A stretch of 32,017 bases of DNA from an uncultured Bacilli bacterium (GCA_934167665.1 CAKPLN010000009.1:1-32017), one strand, 5' to 3'. Counted from the first letter of the stretch, positions 6,553 to 15,038 are shown. Notes: a model not told the origin generated them from the letters alone. Numbers and translations: made by a program.

Positions 6553-9500
6553 TTATTCGGTTTTGTTATTGCCATCGTCAGGTGATGTTTCTTTTTCTTC
6601 GGTTGCTTCAATAGAAGTACTAAGTTCATATTCATTATTGTTGTATTTAATTTGGCATAGTATGTATATTTTGCCAGCAATACTTATTTGGGTTGGATTA
6701 CATGAATTTATTGTAGCATTTACTTCTTTATCATCATATTTTATAACAAATTTGCTGAAATCTAAGGTTAAAGATGAACCTTTTGGAATTACTGTATTTC
6801 CCGTGTAGGTTAGTTTTAATTTATCTTTATCAATTTCATCTTTTACTTCTTTTAATTCATAAGTTGCTGCTTCACTTTCTATTCCTGAATATCCTTTATA
6901 GGTAGCGATAACTTTATATGTTCCATAAGGAGTAGTTGTAGGTGTGTAGGTGTAACTTGTTTTTTCGGTAAAGCCAATCAATGTATTTCCAAGATAGATA
7001 TTGTAACCAAATGTTCCATAACCTTTATCGGCGGTATTACCTTGGCTTACTTTTCCCCAACTTAGAGTAACTTTTTTAGTAAGTTTACTATATGTTGCTT
7101 TAAAGTTATTTGGTTTTGCTAATTTTTCTTCTTCATATACTTGATCTGGTTCATAACCTTTTTTAAAGTATTCATATACTACCTCACCAGTATAAGCACC
7201 TGGTAACATAGGAGGGTTACTTCCGGCTACTACACCAACTTTTGTAACACTACTTGGTTGAGTGAATGCTTCACGAGATGATTCCATGGCTCCAGCATTA
7301 ATTAGAGCTTTAAAAATCTTATCTTTATCTATTGAAGCTCTGATGTTATGTAAACAATAATCTTTATCAATGAAGTCATATCCATACCATAGAGCGATAA
7401 CTGTTTTAGTAGAATATCCTACTACCCATGAATCTCTAATGGCATCACTTGGTAATCCTTTATTAGCCATTGTTTCGGAGTCATAATTTGTAGTTCCTGT
7501 TTTGCAAGCGACATTAGTTGGAGTACCACCAGGTCCATTTAAAACTACATCTTGAAGAATACTTGTAATCATAAAGGCTGTAGAATCATCCATAGCTTTA
7601 TTTGATATATCTTCGTGAGTTATTTCTTGACCAGTTGATTTAAATACTATTTTACTTATACTATATGGTTCATGGTAAGTTCCTCCATTTGAGAAGGCAG
7701 CATAGGCTGCACTCATTCTTAGAGGGTTTGTTCCTGGAGAGAAGGCTCCAATTGAGTGAGCTTCATGGATTTTTGATGGTGACTTAACATCACTAGCGTC
7801 TTTTTTATTTACACATTTGTCTGTATCTCGATTGTATTTGTATCCACTTTCACATATTTCTGGTACAATACCTAAGTTTAAGACGAATTCTTTTATTTGA
7901 TCATTATTTACTAGTTGGAAAGCTTTTAAAGCTGGAATATTACGTGATGTTGAAAGGGCTCTTCGCATTGTTATTGTACCAAAGTAATTATTATCCCAGT
8001 TTTTGATAGAACGACCATTAGAGTAACTATATGGAGCATCATCAAATAGTGTGTATGTTGACCAGTTATTGTATTGTATTCCAGGACCATAATCAAATAA
8101 TGGTTTAGCAGTTGATCCGGGTTGTCTTGATATGTCTGTTGCATAATTTAATTTACCAATATCTGTTGCAACACGTCCATTTATATTTCGACCATTACCA
8201 ATGGCTAAAATTTTACCAGTTTGACTATCTAGAACAGATACTCCAGCTTGAACTTTATCATTCATCCAAGTATAGCTTTCACCATTCATTACACTGTTTA
8301 CGGCATCTTGTTTTGTTCTATCAAGATTTGTATATACTAAAAGTGGAGTGGTATAAGCATTTATGTTGTATTTATCTTCAATTTCAGCAACTACAGTGTC
8401 AATATATCCTTGATAAGCACTATTAGTTGTAGAAGCATTTGTTATGGTTAGACTTTCAACAGGAATACTATTAGCAATTTTTTCTTCTTCTTCTGTTATG
8501 TAACCATGACGTTTCATTAAATATAGTACTGTGGCACGACGACTTGCAGCATGTTCTGGATATGCTGTTGGTCTATAGTAAGCAGGAGATTTAAACATAC
8601 CAGCTAATATAGCAGCTTCACTTAGGTTTATGTCACTAACGCTTTTACCAAAGTAGGCCTCTGAGGCTTCTTCTACTCCGTATATGTTTCCTCCTAAGTA
8701 GTGGTTGTTAACATAATATTCAATAATTTTTTCTTTTGTACAACTTCTTTCTAGTTTAAATATTGATAAGTATATATCTTGAAATTTACGAGTTATACCT
8801 TTAATTCCAGAAGAAGCTATTGTTCCATCCGCCTCAACAGAGAAGGAATTTTTTACAACTTGCATTGTTATGGTTGAACCACCACCGGCATCAGCTTTTC
8901 CTAAAACCTGACCAATAGCAGCTTTTACAAATCTTGGAGCATCAAAACCATTGTGTTGGAAAAATCTTGAGTCCTCTGTTGCTATTAGGGCATCAATTAA
9001 TACTTGAGGAAGTTCATCGTAAGTTATTTTTTGGCGAACTTCTGTTCCTAATTTTGCATATTCTAGATTGTTTATATCTAAGAATGTTGTATTTTCAGGA
9101 GCTTCTAGTTTAGCTTCATCATATATTGGATCAGCTACTTTTTTAATATGTAGCATGAATGCTGAAAAAGCACTTACACCGGCAATTCCTAGTATTAGGA
9201 AGAATATTAATATGATTTTTAATATTTTACCAGATTTTTTACCTTTACATTTTTTTAGTAATTTTCCTAAGCCTACTATCATGGTTATTCCAAGTATAGT
9301 AATTAGAGCAAAAAACCAACCCAAGAAAATATAAAACATTACTGTTATAAAGATAATAAGTGCAAAAGATGCAATTTTAATATTCTTATTTTTTGATGTA
9401 TCACGTTTATTTACTCTAGATTTAATATTTTTAGAACTTGGCGGATTTTGTATTTTAACAATTGCTTTAGTTTGTATTTTTGGTTTTATATTTTTAGTAG

Positions 9501-9600
9501 TTTGTTTTGGTTGTTTGTTTTTTACATTTTTATTAGTATTAGTTGTATTTTGTTTTGTTTTGTTGTTATTTTTTCCCTTTACATTCTTATTATTGTCCAT
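6553..9600 (-). CDS. Class A penicillin-binding protein (bifunctional)
   Basis: It polymerises glycan strands and cross-links peptides outside the membrane. Order in the 1015 residues: an Asn/Lys-rich cytoplasmic tail (1-74); hydrophobic segments at about 75-112 (probably two helices) and 127-150; a GT51 glycosyltransferase domain with the catalytic ATEDSRFFQHNG (Glu209) and GGGSTITMQ; a transpeptidase domain with the nucleophile motif S-T-A-K (about 495), S-x-N in STSRN, and KTGT (about 700); then a fibronectin-III-like domain (about 840-930) and a last beta-rich region. It is longer than the usual 700-900 residues because of the triple membrane anchor and the C-terminal additions. The ATG directly abuts the recU stop (TAAATG), and the ribosome binding site GGAGGT lies in the last recU codons. 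recU with a class A PBP (ponA) is a classic Firmicutes pair. Confidence 0.95.
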   Translation of the reverse strand: MDNNKNVKGKNNNKTKQNTTNTNKNVKNKQPKQTTKNIKPKIQTKAIVKIQNPPSSKNIKSRVNKRDTSKNKNIKIASFALIIFITVMFYIFLGWFFALITILGITMIVGLGKLLKKCKGKKSGKILKIILIFFLILGIAGVSAFSAFMLHIKKVADPIYDEAKLEAPENTTFLDINNLEYAKLGTEVRQKITYDELPQVLIDALIATEDSRFFQHNGFDAPRFVKAAIGQVLGKADAGGGSTITMQVVKNSFSVEADGTIASSGIKGITRKFQDIYLSIFKLERSCTKEKIIEYYVNNHYLGGNIYGVEEASEAYFGKSVSDINLSEAAILAGMFKSPAYYRPTAYPEHAASRRATVLYLMKRHGYITEEEEKIANSIPVESLTITNASTTNSAYQGYIDTVVAEIEDKYNINAYTTPLLVYTNLDRTKQDAVNSVMNGESYTWMNDKVQAGVSVLDSQTGKILAIGNGRNINGRVATDIGKLNYATDISRQPGSTAKPLFDYGPGIQYNNWSTYTLFDDAPYSYSNGRSIKNWDNNYFGTITMRRALSTSRNIPALKAFQLVNNDQIKEFVLNLGIVPEICESGYKYNRDTDKCVNKKDASDVKSPSKIHEAHSIGAFSPGTNPLRMSAAYAAFSNGGTYHEPYSISKIVFKSTGQEITHEDISNKAMDDSTAFMITSILQDVVLNGPGGTPTNVACKTGTTNYDSETMANKGLPSDAIRDSWVVGYSTKTVIALWYGYDFIDKDYCLHNIRASIDKDKIFKALINAGAMESSREAFTQPSSVTKVGVVAGSNPPMLPGAYTGEVVYEYFKKGYEPDQVYEEEKLAKPNNFKATYSKLTKKVTLSWGKVSQGNTADKGYGTFGYNIYLGNTLIGFTEKTSYTYTPTTTPYGTYKVIATYKGYSGIESEAATYELKEVKDEIDKDKLKLTYTGNTVIPKGSSLTLDFSKFVIKYDDKEVNATINSCNPTQISIAGKIYILCQIKYNNNEYELSTSIEATEEKETSPDDGNNKTE

Positions 9601-10179
9601 TTAAATACCTCCGATTTGGTCGATTACTTTTAGATAATCTAGTCTTGGCGTATAGCCATCTTTTATTATGTATGCTTTATCTTCAAAATACTTTAGCGGT
9701 ATTGATTTTCTTTTCTCAGTCGTGATAAAAGATATTAAATCATTAGCCATTAATAGATAAGTTCTATTTAAGGTAGAAAATCTTACTATTAAAAAGGCAA
9801 TTCCTTGATGTCTAGCAATATTTTTTAGGTGTTCTATTTGATGCTCATGGATATTATTTAAAGTAAAAGACGTTGTACTTTTTGTTTCTTTTGCTTCAAA
9901 GTCAATGTATTTTCCTCTATATATTCCATTGTAATCAGTTGTTGATGGAATGGTAAAATAACCTTGAGTTATTACTGCTTTATCACGTGATGGATAATCT
10001 ACTTTAGTTATTTTTATTGGTGTTGGTTTTTTATAAATATATGCCTTATCTATTGAACGATAATATTCATTTGAAATATTTAGTTCATTTTCTAGAACCA
10101 TTCCTCTATTCCCAAAGTTGGTTTCTTCTTTTGGTAATGTATTAGTTTTTGTTTTTTTTATACCATTGGGATAATTCAT
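9601..10179 (-). CDS. recU: Holliday junction resolvase RecU
   Basis: RecU cuts four-way junctions during recombinational repair and chromosome segregation. The 192-residue protein has the expected N-terminal NRGMVLENELN block, the catalytic cluster TTDYNGIYRGKYIDFEAKET (about residues 80-99, with Asp, Glu and Lys of the nuclease core), and the HEHQIEHLKNI helix. Length matches the family (about 200). AGGTGATTAA precedes the ATG. A TATAAT (complement of 10197-10202) lies just upstream. It is co-transcribed with the PBP gene with no gap; in Bacillus this operon couples recombination and cell wall synthesis genes, and RecA lies in the same window. Confidence 0.95.
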   Translation of the reverse strand: MNYPNGIKKTKTNTLPKEETNFGNRGMVLENELNISNEYYRSIDKAYIYKKPTPIKITKVDYPSRDKAVITQGYFTIPSTTDYNGIYRGKYIDFEAKETKSTTSFTLNNIHEHQIEHLKNIARHQGIAFLIVRFSTLNRTYLLMANDLISFITTEKRKSIPLKYFEDKAYIIKDGYTPRLDYLKVIDQIGGI

Positions 10180-10196
10180 TTAATCACCTATGATTT

Positions 10197-10202
10197 ATTA
10201 TA
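10197..10202 (-). promoter_or_regulatory. -10 box of the recU/PBP operon
   Basis: TATAAT on the minus strand, 18 bases before the recU ATG. The -35 is weak. A short palindrome (ATAGAA/TTCTAT) lies just upstream, around 10212-10226. Confidence 0.45.
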
Positions 10203-10319
10203 CTATATATGATAGAAAAATTCTATATTTAGATTTTATTTAATGACTAATTTTAGCTACTATTGTCGATTTTATGATTTTATTAATTAATTGTATTAGT
10301 ATAATAGTGGTGATTATTT

Positions 10320-10421
10320 ATGAATGAATTAGAAGTTATAAAAATAATGAATAGAATGATTGATAATACTAGGAGTGTTAGTGTATCTTATGTTATAAAT
10401 AGGTTAATAATTGACAAATAA
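10320..10421 (+). CDS. Possible small protein (33 aa) upstream of gpsB
   Basis: An ATG-initiated frame of 33 codons (starts MNELEVIKIMNRM, ends VINRLIIDK). It is supported by TATAAT at 10300-10305 and GGTGAT 6-8 bases before the ATG, the same arrangement as at real genes in this window. The product would be a short amphipathic helix with alternating charged and hydrophobic residues and no membrane segment. The last codons overlap the -35 box (TTGACA) of the gpsB promoter. I know no homologue. It could instead be a leader or chance frame. Confidence 0.45.
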   Translation: MNELEVIKIMNRMIDNTRSVSVSYVINRLIIDK

Positions 10422-10439
10422 ATGTAAAAATGACATAAT
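10411..10439 (+). promoter_or_regulatory. Sigma-A promoter of gpsB
   Basis: Consensus TTGACA at 10411-10416, a 17-bp spacer and CATAAT at 10434-10439. It probably also drives rnpB, which starts right after gpsB. Confidence 0.8.
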
Positions 10440-10464
10440 AGTACTGTAAGGGATTGGTGATAAA

Positions 10465-10815
10465 ATGTATCAAAATAAAATTACGCTTTCTCCTGAGGAA
10501 ATTTTAAAAAAGGAGTTTAGAATTGATACGCGTGGTTACAGATTAAAAGAGGTTGATCAATATTTAGATACAATTATTGGTGATTATGAACAGTTCTTTG
10601 AAATTATTAATAATTTAGAGAAGGAAAAGGCTGATTTGTTTGCGGAAAATGTTAATTTGAAGCAAGAGCTTAGAAACTCTAAATTAAGTATGGAAGTTAT
10701 GCGTACTAATGAAAATCCGGAAGTTACTAATGTTGATATTTTGCGTAGGTTATCACAACTTGAGAAACTAGTATATGCTGGAATGAAATCTAATGACGAT
10801 AAAAATAACGATTAA
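10465..10815 (+). CDS. gpsB: Cell division protein GpsB (DivIVA family)
   Basis: GpsB is a small cytoplasmic coiled-coil adaptor that sits at the membrane and moves penicillin-binding proteins between side wall and septum. The 116 residues follow the family layout: N-terminal membrane/PBP-binding domain (ILKKEFRIDTRGYRLKEVDQYLD, about 14-36), a coiled coil (about 40-75), a variable linker, and a C-terminal helix (VDILRRLSQLEKLVYA, about 91-106) that makes the hexamer. GGTGAT precedes the ATG. The gene is followed at once by rnpB, the same order as in Bacillus. A class A PBP, its likely client, is encoded just upstream on the other strand. Confidence 0.95.
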   Translation: MYQNKITLSPEEILKKEFRIDTRGYRLKEVDQYLDTIIGDYEQFFEIINNLEKEKADLFAENVNLKQELRNSKLSMEVMRTNENPEVTNVDILRRLSQLEKLVYAGMKSNDDKNND

Positions 10816-11162
10816 TATATAGACAAACGCTGGAATCCGTTTGAGGTTCTTGAGGAAAGTCCATGCTCGCACAGTCTGAGATGATTGTAGTGTTCGTGCC
10901 TAGGAAAAAAATAACCTAGGGTAGTATTACTAACGGCGGCTTTAATATCTAAGTCTTTTGATATGATATTATGCTGTAAAGTGCCACAGTGACGATACTT
11001 TTGGAAACAAAATGTGTGAAACGCGGTAAACCCCACGAGCGAGAAACCCAAATTTGGTAGGGGAGCTCTAATTAGAAAAATGAATCGAGTTAGGGATTAA
11101 CGAATGTTAATAGATAAATGTTTGTCGCCTAGAAATAGGAACGGAACATGGCTTATTTATAT
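10816..11162 (+). ncRNA. rnpB: RNase P RNA, type B
   Basis: This is the catalytic RNA that trims 5' leaders of tRNA. The universal core is easily seen: GAGGAAAGTCCATGCTCGCA at about 10852-10871, GTGTTCGTGCCTAGG with its pairing arm CCTAGGGTAGT, AAAGTGCCACAGTGACGA near 10978-10996, GAAACGCGGTAAACCCC then CGAGCGAGAAACCCAAATTT near 11018-11053, and GGAACATGGCTT at 11143-11154. The overall order and the short insertions match the Bacillus-type (B) fold. Ends are approximate: the first stem begins just after the gpsB stop and its partner is the AT-rich stretch near 11152-11162. No separate promoter is obvious, so it may be processed from the gpsB transcript. Confidence 0.95.
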
Positions 11163-11194
11163 TTTTTGTTTATTTATTTGGTGAGGTGTTATTC

Positions 11195-11689
11195 TTGAAT
11201 GAATTAGGAGAGTATTTAAAGCAAACTAGAGTAAGTAATGGTGTTAGTTTAACTGAAGCAGCTGAAGATTTAGAGCTTACGGCATCTCAACTTGAAAATA
11301 TAGAAAGTGGTAATGTTAAAGCTTTTAAAAATGTTTATGATTTGAAAGAATATATTATTCAATATGCTAAATACTTAGGATTAGATCCAGAAAAAGTAGT
11401 AGATGAATTTAATGGTTTTTTATTTGAACATACTTCTAAGATATCACTAGATGATATTTTAACCGCTCAAAAGAAGCTAGATGATAATGAGAAAAAGGTT
11501 CAGTCACCTTATACAAAAGATTATTCTAGAAAGTTTGGTATTTTACCAATTATCAGTCTTCTTTTGCTATTTGTATTACTTATTTCTGTTGTTTATTTAA
11601 TAATTAGTATAGTTAATAAGGCCCCAGCTCGTAAAGATGAGTTGATGCCTATGGTAAGAGAGGAGATTAGGTATGAATTTGCCTACTAA
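11195..11689 (+). CDS. RodZ-like membrane-anchored helix-turn-helix protein
   Basis: The 164-residue protein has an N-terminal HTH of the RodZ/YmfM type (about 1-65: LGEYLKQTR, VSLTEAAEDLELTASQLENIESG), a linker, one membrane helix (about 118-140) and a short outer tail. RodZ links the MreB cytoskeleton to the wall synthesis machinery; this copy lacks the long outer domain of proteobacterial RodZ. I chose the TTG at 11195 because GAGGTG sits 6 nt before it; the alternative GTG at 11186 lies within that ribosome binding site. It overlaps pgsA by 17 bases. The order rodZ-like, pgsA, recA is the conserved Bacillus ymfM-pgsA-cinA-recA order with cinA missing. Confidence 0.85.
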   Translation: MNELGEYLKQTRVSNGVSLTEAAEDLELTASQLENIESGNVKAFKNVYDLKEYIIQYAKYLGLDPEKVVDEFNGFLFEHTSKISLDDILTAQKKLDDNEKKVQSPYTKDYSRKFGILPIISLLLLFVLLISVVYLIISIVNKAPARKDELMPMVREEIRYEFAY

Positions 11690-12281
11690 ATTAACTGTTG
11701 TTAGATTAATTTTATCTGTTTTAATAATTATTTTGTTAGTATTTCCATTTTATGCTGTTGGAATACAATTTCCAACTTATACAATTTCAGGATTATCTAA
11801 TACTATAGAGTTACAATATATAATTGCTGGTGTTATATTTATAATTGCTAGTTTAACTGATTTTTTAGATGGATATATTGCTCGTAAGTATGATTTAGTT
11901 ACTGATACTGGAAAAATGCTAGATGCTATTGCTGATAAAGTTTTAGTTAACTCAGTACTTATTATTTTAGCTGCTCATGGCTTTATAAATGAAATTATTC
12001 CTGTTGTTATTGTTCTTCGCGATATAGTTGTTAATGCTATTAAGATGGAAGCAGCTGCTAAGGGAAAGGTTGTTGCAGCTATTGGATCTGGTAAATTAAA
12101 AACAGCATCATTGATGGTGGGAATTGTACTTTCATTCTTCTATAATTTACCTTTTTCTCTTATGGGATTAAATGTTGATTCATTACTATTATATTTTGCT
12201 TGTATTATGTCTATCGTTTCAGCTTATCAATATTATAGTATGAATAAAGATATTATTTTTCCTAAGAAAGTTGTTGAATAA
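11673..12281 (+). CDS. pgsA: CDP-diacylglycerol--glycerol-3-phosphate 3-phosphatidyltransferase
   Basis: This enzyme makes phosphatidylglycerol phosphate, the committed step to phosphatidylglycerol, in the cell membrane. The 202 residues contain the CDP-alcohol phosphotransferase signature D-G-x2-A-R-x8-G-x3-D-x3-D (from DGYIARKYD to MLDAIADK, about 66-90) and several membrane helices. Length is typical (about 190-200). A ribosome binding site (GAGGAGA) lies within the end of the upstream gene, which it overlaps by 17 bases, so the two are translated together. A terminator follows at 12301. Confidence 0.95.
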   Translation: MNLPTKLTVVRLILSVLIIILLVFPFYAVGIQFPTYTISGLSNTIELQYIIAGVIFIIASLTDFLDGYIARKYDLVTDTGKMLDAIADKVLVNSVLIILAAHGFINEIIPVVIVLRDIVVNAIKMEAAAKGKVVAAIGSGKLKTASLMVGIVLSFFYNLPFSLMGLNVDSLLLYFACIMSIVSAYQYYSMNKDIIFPKKVVE

Positions 12282-12300
12282 TAGATAGTATTTAATATAA

Positions 12301-12327
12301 AAATCTCTTTTTACTAAGGGATTTTTT
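12301..12327 (+). terminator. Intrinsic terminator after pgsA
   Basis: AAATCTCTT and AAGGGATTT form a 9-bp stem with one G-U pair and a 6-nt loop, followed by a T run. Confidence 0.75.
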
Positions 12328-12359
12328 CTTTTTGTGATAATATTTTTCCTAAAAATAGC

Positions 12360-12373
12360 AAAACATTTGTTCG
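12360..12373 (+). promoter_or_regulatory. Candidate LexA (SOS) box before recA
   Basis: AAAACATTTGTTCG fits the Gram-positive SOS box CGAAC-N4-GTTCG at 8 of 10 defined positions. It lies just upstream of the recA -35 box, where LexA would block transcription. No lexA gene is in the window. Confidence 0.55.
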
Positions 12374-12381
12374 AAAAAAGG

Positions 12382-12410
12382 TTGCTTTTTATTTTGAGAT
12401 ATTATACAAT
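12382..12410 (+). promoter_or_regulatory. Sigma-A promoter of recA
   Basis: TTGCTT at 12382-12387, a 17-bp spacer and TACAAT at 12405-12410, 31 bases before the ATG. Confidence 0.75.
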
Positions 12411-12441
12411 GTACTTGTAAGTTATTTACTAGGAGGAAAGT

Positions 12442-13485
12442 ATGAAAGCAGGTAATAAAGATGTATCTAAAGATAAAGCTTTAGAACAAGTATTAAGTGA
12501 TATTGAAAAGCAGTTTGGTAAAGGTTCTATTATGAAACTTGGTGATAATAAGCATTTGAAAGTTGATGTTTGTTCTAGTGGATGTTTATCATTAGATATT
12601 GCTTTGGGAGTTGGTGGATATCCACGTGGACGTATTATTGAAATTTATGGTCCTGAATCAAGTGGTAAAACTACTTTTGCTTTGCAAGCTATAGCTGAAC
12701 ATCAAAAAGCAGGGGGTAGAGCAGCATTTATTGATGCAGAACATGCTTTGGATCCTGTTTATGCTGAAAGATTAGGTGTTGATATTGATGAACTATTATT
12801 ATCACAACCTGATACCGGAGAACAAGCTTTAGAAATTTGTGATGCATTAGTACGTAGTGAGGCTGTAAGTATTATTGTTATAGATTCAGTTGCAGCTTTA
12901 GTACCACAAGCTGAAATTGATGGTGAAATGGGAGATTCTCATGTTGGATTACAAGCTAGACTTATGAGCCAAGCTTTAAGAAAATTATCAGGAACTATTA
13001 GTAAGACTAATACTACTTGTATTTTTATTAACCAATTACGTGAAAAAGTAGGAGTTATGTTTGGTAATCCTGAAACTACACCCGGTGGTAGGGCTTTAAA
13101 ATTTTATTCTTCAATACGTTTAGATATACGTCGTAATGAACAGTTGAAGATGGGTGAGGGAATTGTTGGAAATAGAACAACTATAAAGGTTGTTAAAAAT
13201 AAGGTAGCTCCACCATTTAGAACAGCAACTGTTGATATTATGTATGGCGTTGGGGTTTCACGCGAAGGTGAAATTATTGATTTAGCTGTAGAGGCAGGAA
13301 TTATTGAAAAGACTGGTGCTTGGTATTCTTATCAAGGTGAAAAGTTAGGCCAAGGTAAAGAAAATGTCAAGTTGTTGTTAAAAGAAAATGTAGAATTAAA
13401 AGATGAACTTGAAAATAAAGTCAGAGACTATTATGATATAGTTATTAGTAAGCCTGAAAAGAGTAAATCAGAAAAGGAAGATTAA
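12442..13485 (+). CDS. recA: Recombinase RecA
   Basis: RecA forms filaments on single-stranded DNA, drives strand exchange and triggers LexA self-cleavage. The 347-residue protein has the normal length and all hallmarks: Walker A GPESSGKTT (70-78), VIDSVAALVPQAEI (Walker B region), the FINQLREKVGVMFGNPETTPGG loop 2 region, KNKVAPPFR, and an acidic-basic tail (KSEKED). AGGAGGAAAGT precedes the ATG. It has its own promoter, a candidate SOS box and a terminator that overlaps the stop codon. RecX, which restrains RecA filaments, is encoded at 25772 in the same window. Confidence 0.98.
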   Translation: MKAGNKDVSKDKALEQVLSDIEKQFGKGSIMKLGDNKHLKVDVCSSGCLSLDIALGVGGYPRGRIIEIYGPESSGKTTFALQAIAEHQKAGGRAAFIDAEHALDPVYAERLGVDIDELLLSQPDTGEQALEICDALVRSEAVSIIVIDSVAALVPQAEIDGEMGDSHVGLQARLMSQALRKLSGTISKTNTTCIFINQLREKVGVMFGNPETTPGGRALKFYSSIRLDIRRNEQLKMGEGIVGNRTTIKVVKNKVAPPFRTATVDIMYGVGVSREGEIIDLAVEAGIIEKTGAWYSYQGEKLGQGKENVKLLLKENVELKDELENKVRDYYDIVISKPEKSKSEKED

Positions 13486-13495
13486 TTCCTTTTTT
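13472..13495 (+). terminator. Intrinsic terminator wrapped around the recA stop codon
   Basis: AAAAGGAA (13472-13479) pairs with TTCCTTTT (13486-13493); the 6-nt loop holds the TAA stop (13483-13485). A T tract follows. Confidence 0.75.
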
Positions 13496-13543
13496 TCTTT
13501 ACTTGCTTTATGTTTTTAATCATATATTAATTATGGAGGTATT

Positions 13544-14953
13544 ATGAAAAAACTATATGAACTTATTGATTGTAAATTTGATATAGATATTGTAGGTATT
13601 GCGGATGATTCTAGAACAGTTAAGCCAGGTTATTTATTTGTTGCTACTAAGGGCTTTAATGTTGATCATTTTGACTATATAGAAGATGCTATTTCTAATG
13701 GTGCTGTTGCAATAGTTGCTGATCATTTAGTTAATAAAGATATTCCAGTTATTATGGTTGATGATGTAAATGAAAGTTATGTTACTATTTGTCAAAAGTT
13801 TTTTGAAGTTAATCCTAAGGAGTTTAAACTTATTGGTATTACCGGTACTGATGGTAAAACTACTACCGCTTCTGTTGTTAGACAGCTTTTTTTACACAAT
13901 ATGAATATTGCTTATATTGGTACTAATGGTGTTGATGTTTTAGATAAACATTATAATACTGATAATACAACACCTTGTGTTGCTGAGTTATATAGATTGC
14001 TTTCAATTATTAAAAGTCATGAGTGTAAAGTTGTTGTAATGGAAGTATCAAGTGAAGCGTTATTACATCGTAGAATTGAAGGCTTAAAATTTGAGATGAT
14101 AGCTTTTACTAATATTACAGAAGATCATTTGAATATTCATGGTACTATTGATAATTATAGAAAAGCTAAGTTTTCGTTAGTTAATTATTTATCTGATAAT
14201 GGTAGAGTTTATATTAATGGTGATGATGAAAATTGTCGAATGTTGTCATGTAAAAATATGTATACTTTTGGTTTTAATGAGAATAATAATTTTACTTTTT
14301 TTGATGTAAAGGAAAGTGACAATTTTGTTCAATTTAGTATAAAGCATGATGGAGAAGTTTATAATGTTAAGAGTCCATTACTCGGTCTTTATAATGTTTA
14401 TAATGTTGGATTGGCTTTTATTTTAGGACTTGATTTTAATATTCCTTTTTTAGACTTAATTAGCTATATTGAAAAGCTTGAACCTGTTGCTGGGCGTTCT
14501 GAGAGACTTGATTTTGGACAGGATTTTACAATTATTTTAGATTATGCCCATACTTTTAATGGTATCTTAAATATTGTTAGGAGTGTTTCAAAATATAAAA
14601 AGATTATAGTTGTTACTGGAGCTGCTGGTGGTAGAGAGAAGGAAAAGCGTTCTAAGATAGGTAAGATGTTATTAGATCTTACTGACTTTGTTATTTTTAC
14701 AATGGATGATCCTAGAAATGAGTCTGTTGATAAAATTATTGATGAAATGATTAGTGATTCTACAAGGACAAACTATGTTAGAATAGTTGATCGAACTTCT
14801 GCTATATATTGTGCTTTTGATATGGCTAAATGTGGTGATATTGTCTTAGTTTTAGGTAAGGGACGTGACAATTATATGGCGATTGGGGATAAAAAAATTC
14901 CATATTCTGATTATGACGTGATAGCAAAATACTTTACTAAATTAGAGCCTTAA
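13544..14953 (+). CDS. murE: UDP-MurNAc-tripeptide synthetase (MurE)
   Basis: MurE adds the third amino acid to the peptidoglycan precursor in the cytoplasm. The 469 residues show the three Mur ligase domains: an N-terminal UDP-binding part (1-95, with DDSRTVKPGYLFVA), the ATP-binding GITGTDGKTTT (about 97-107), the EVSSEAL and TNITEDHLNIHG motifs, a lysine that is normally carbamylated (YRKAKFSL), and the C-terminal domain with DYAHTFNGI and DDPRNES (about 387). The arginine in DDPRNE is the residue that recognises meso-diaminopimelate in MurE of that type; L-lysine enzymes lack it. GGAGGT precedes the ATG. Placement between recA and rny is not the Bacillus order. It ends in a terminator that overlaps its stop. 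Confidence 0.93.
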   Translation: MKKLYELIDCKFDIDIVGIADDSRTVKPGYLFVATKGFNVDHFDYIEDAISNGAVAIVADHLVNKDIPVIMVDDVNESYVTICQKFFEVNPKEFKLIGITGTDGKTTTASVVRQLFLHNMNIAYIGTNGVDVLDKHYNTDNTTPCVAELYRLLSIIKSHECKVVVMEVSSEALLHRRIEGLKFEMIAFTNITEDHLNIHGTIDNYRKAKFSLVNYLSDNGRVYINGDDENCRMLSCKNMYTFGFNENNNFTFFDVKESDNFVQFSIKHDGEVYNVKSPLLGLYNVYNVGLAFILGLDFNIPFLDLISYIEKLEPVAGRSERLDFGQDFTIILDYAHTFNGILNIVRSVSKYKKIIVVTGAAGGREKEKRSKIGKMLLDLTDFVIFTMDDPRNESVDKIIDEMISDSTRTNYVRIVDRTSAIYCAFDMAKCGDIVLVLGKGRDNYMAIGDKKIPYSDYDVIAKYFTKLEP

Positions 14954-14967
14954 GGGCTTTTTCTTTT
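14944..14967 (+). terminator. Intrinsic terminator overlapping the murE stop codon
   Basis: AGAGCC (14944-14949) pairs with GGCTTT (14955-14960), with one G-U pair; the stop TAA (14951-14953) lies in the loop. A T-rich tail follows. Confidence 0.6.
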
Positions 14968-14969
14968 TC

Positions 14970-14998
14970 TTGACAAGGTATTAAATTCACTCTACAAT
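14970..14998 (+). promoter_or_regulatory. Sigma-A promoter of rny
   Basis: Consensus TTGACA at 14970-14975, a 17-bp spacer and TACAAT at 14993-14998. Confidence 0.85.
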
Positions 14999-15038
14999 AG
15001 AATTAGATTATTATTATGGTCTAGATGGAGGAGTGTTT

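Noticed and set aside
10812..11051. Minus-strand frame of 79 codons
   Set aside because: It lies entirely over the RNase P RNA gene, which explains its unusual composition.
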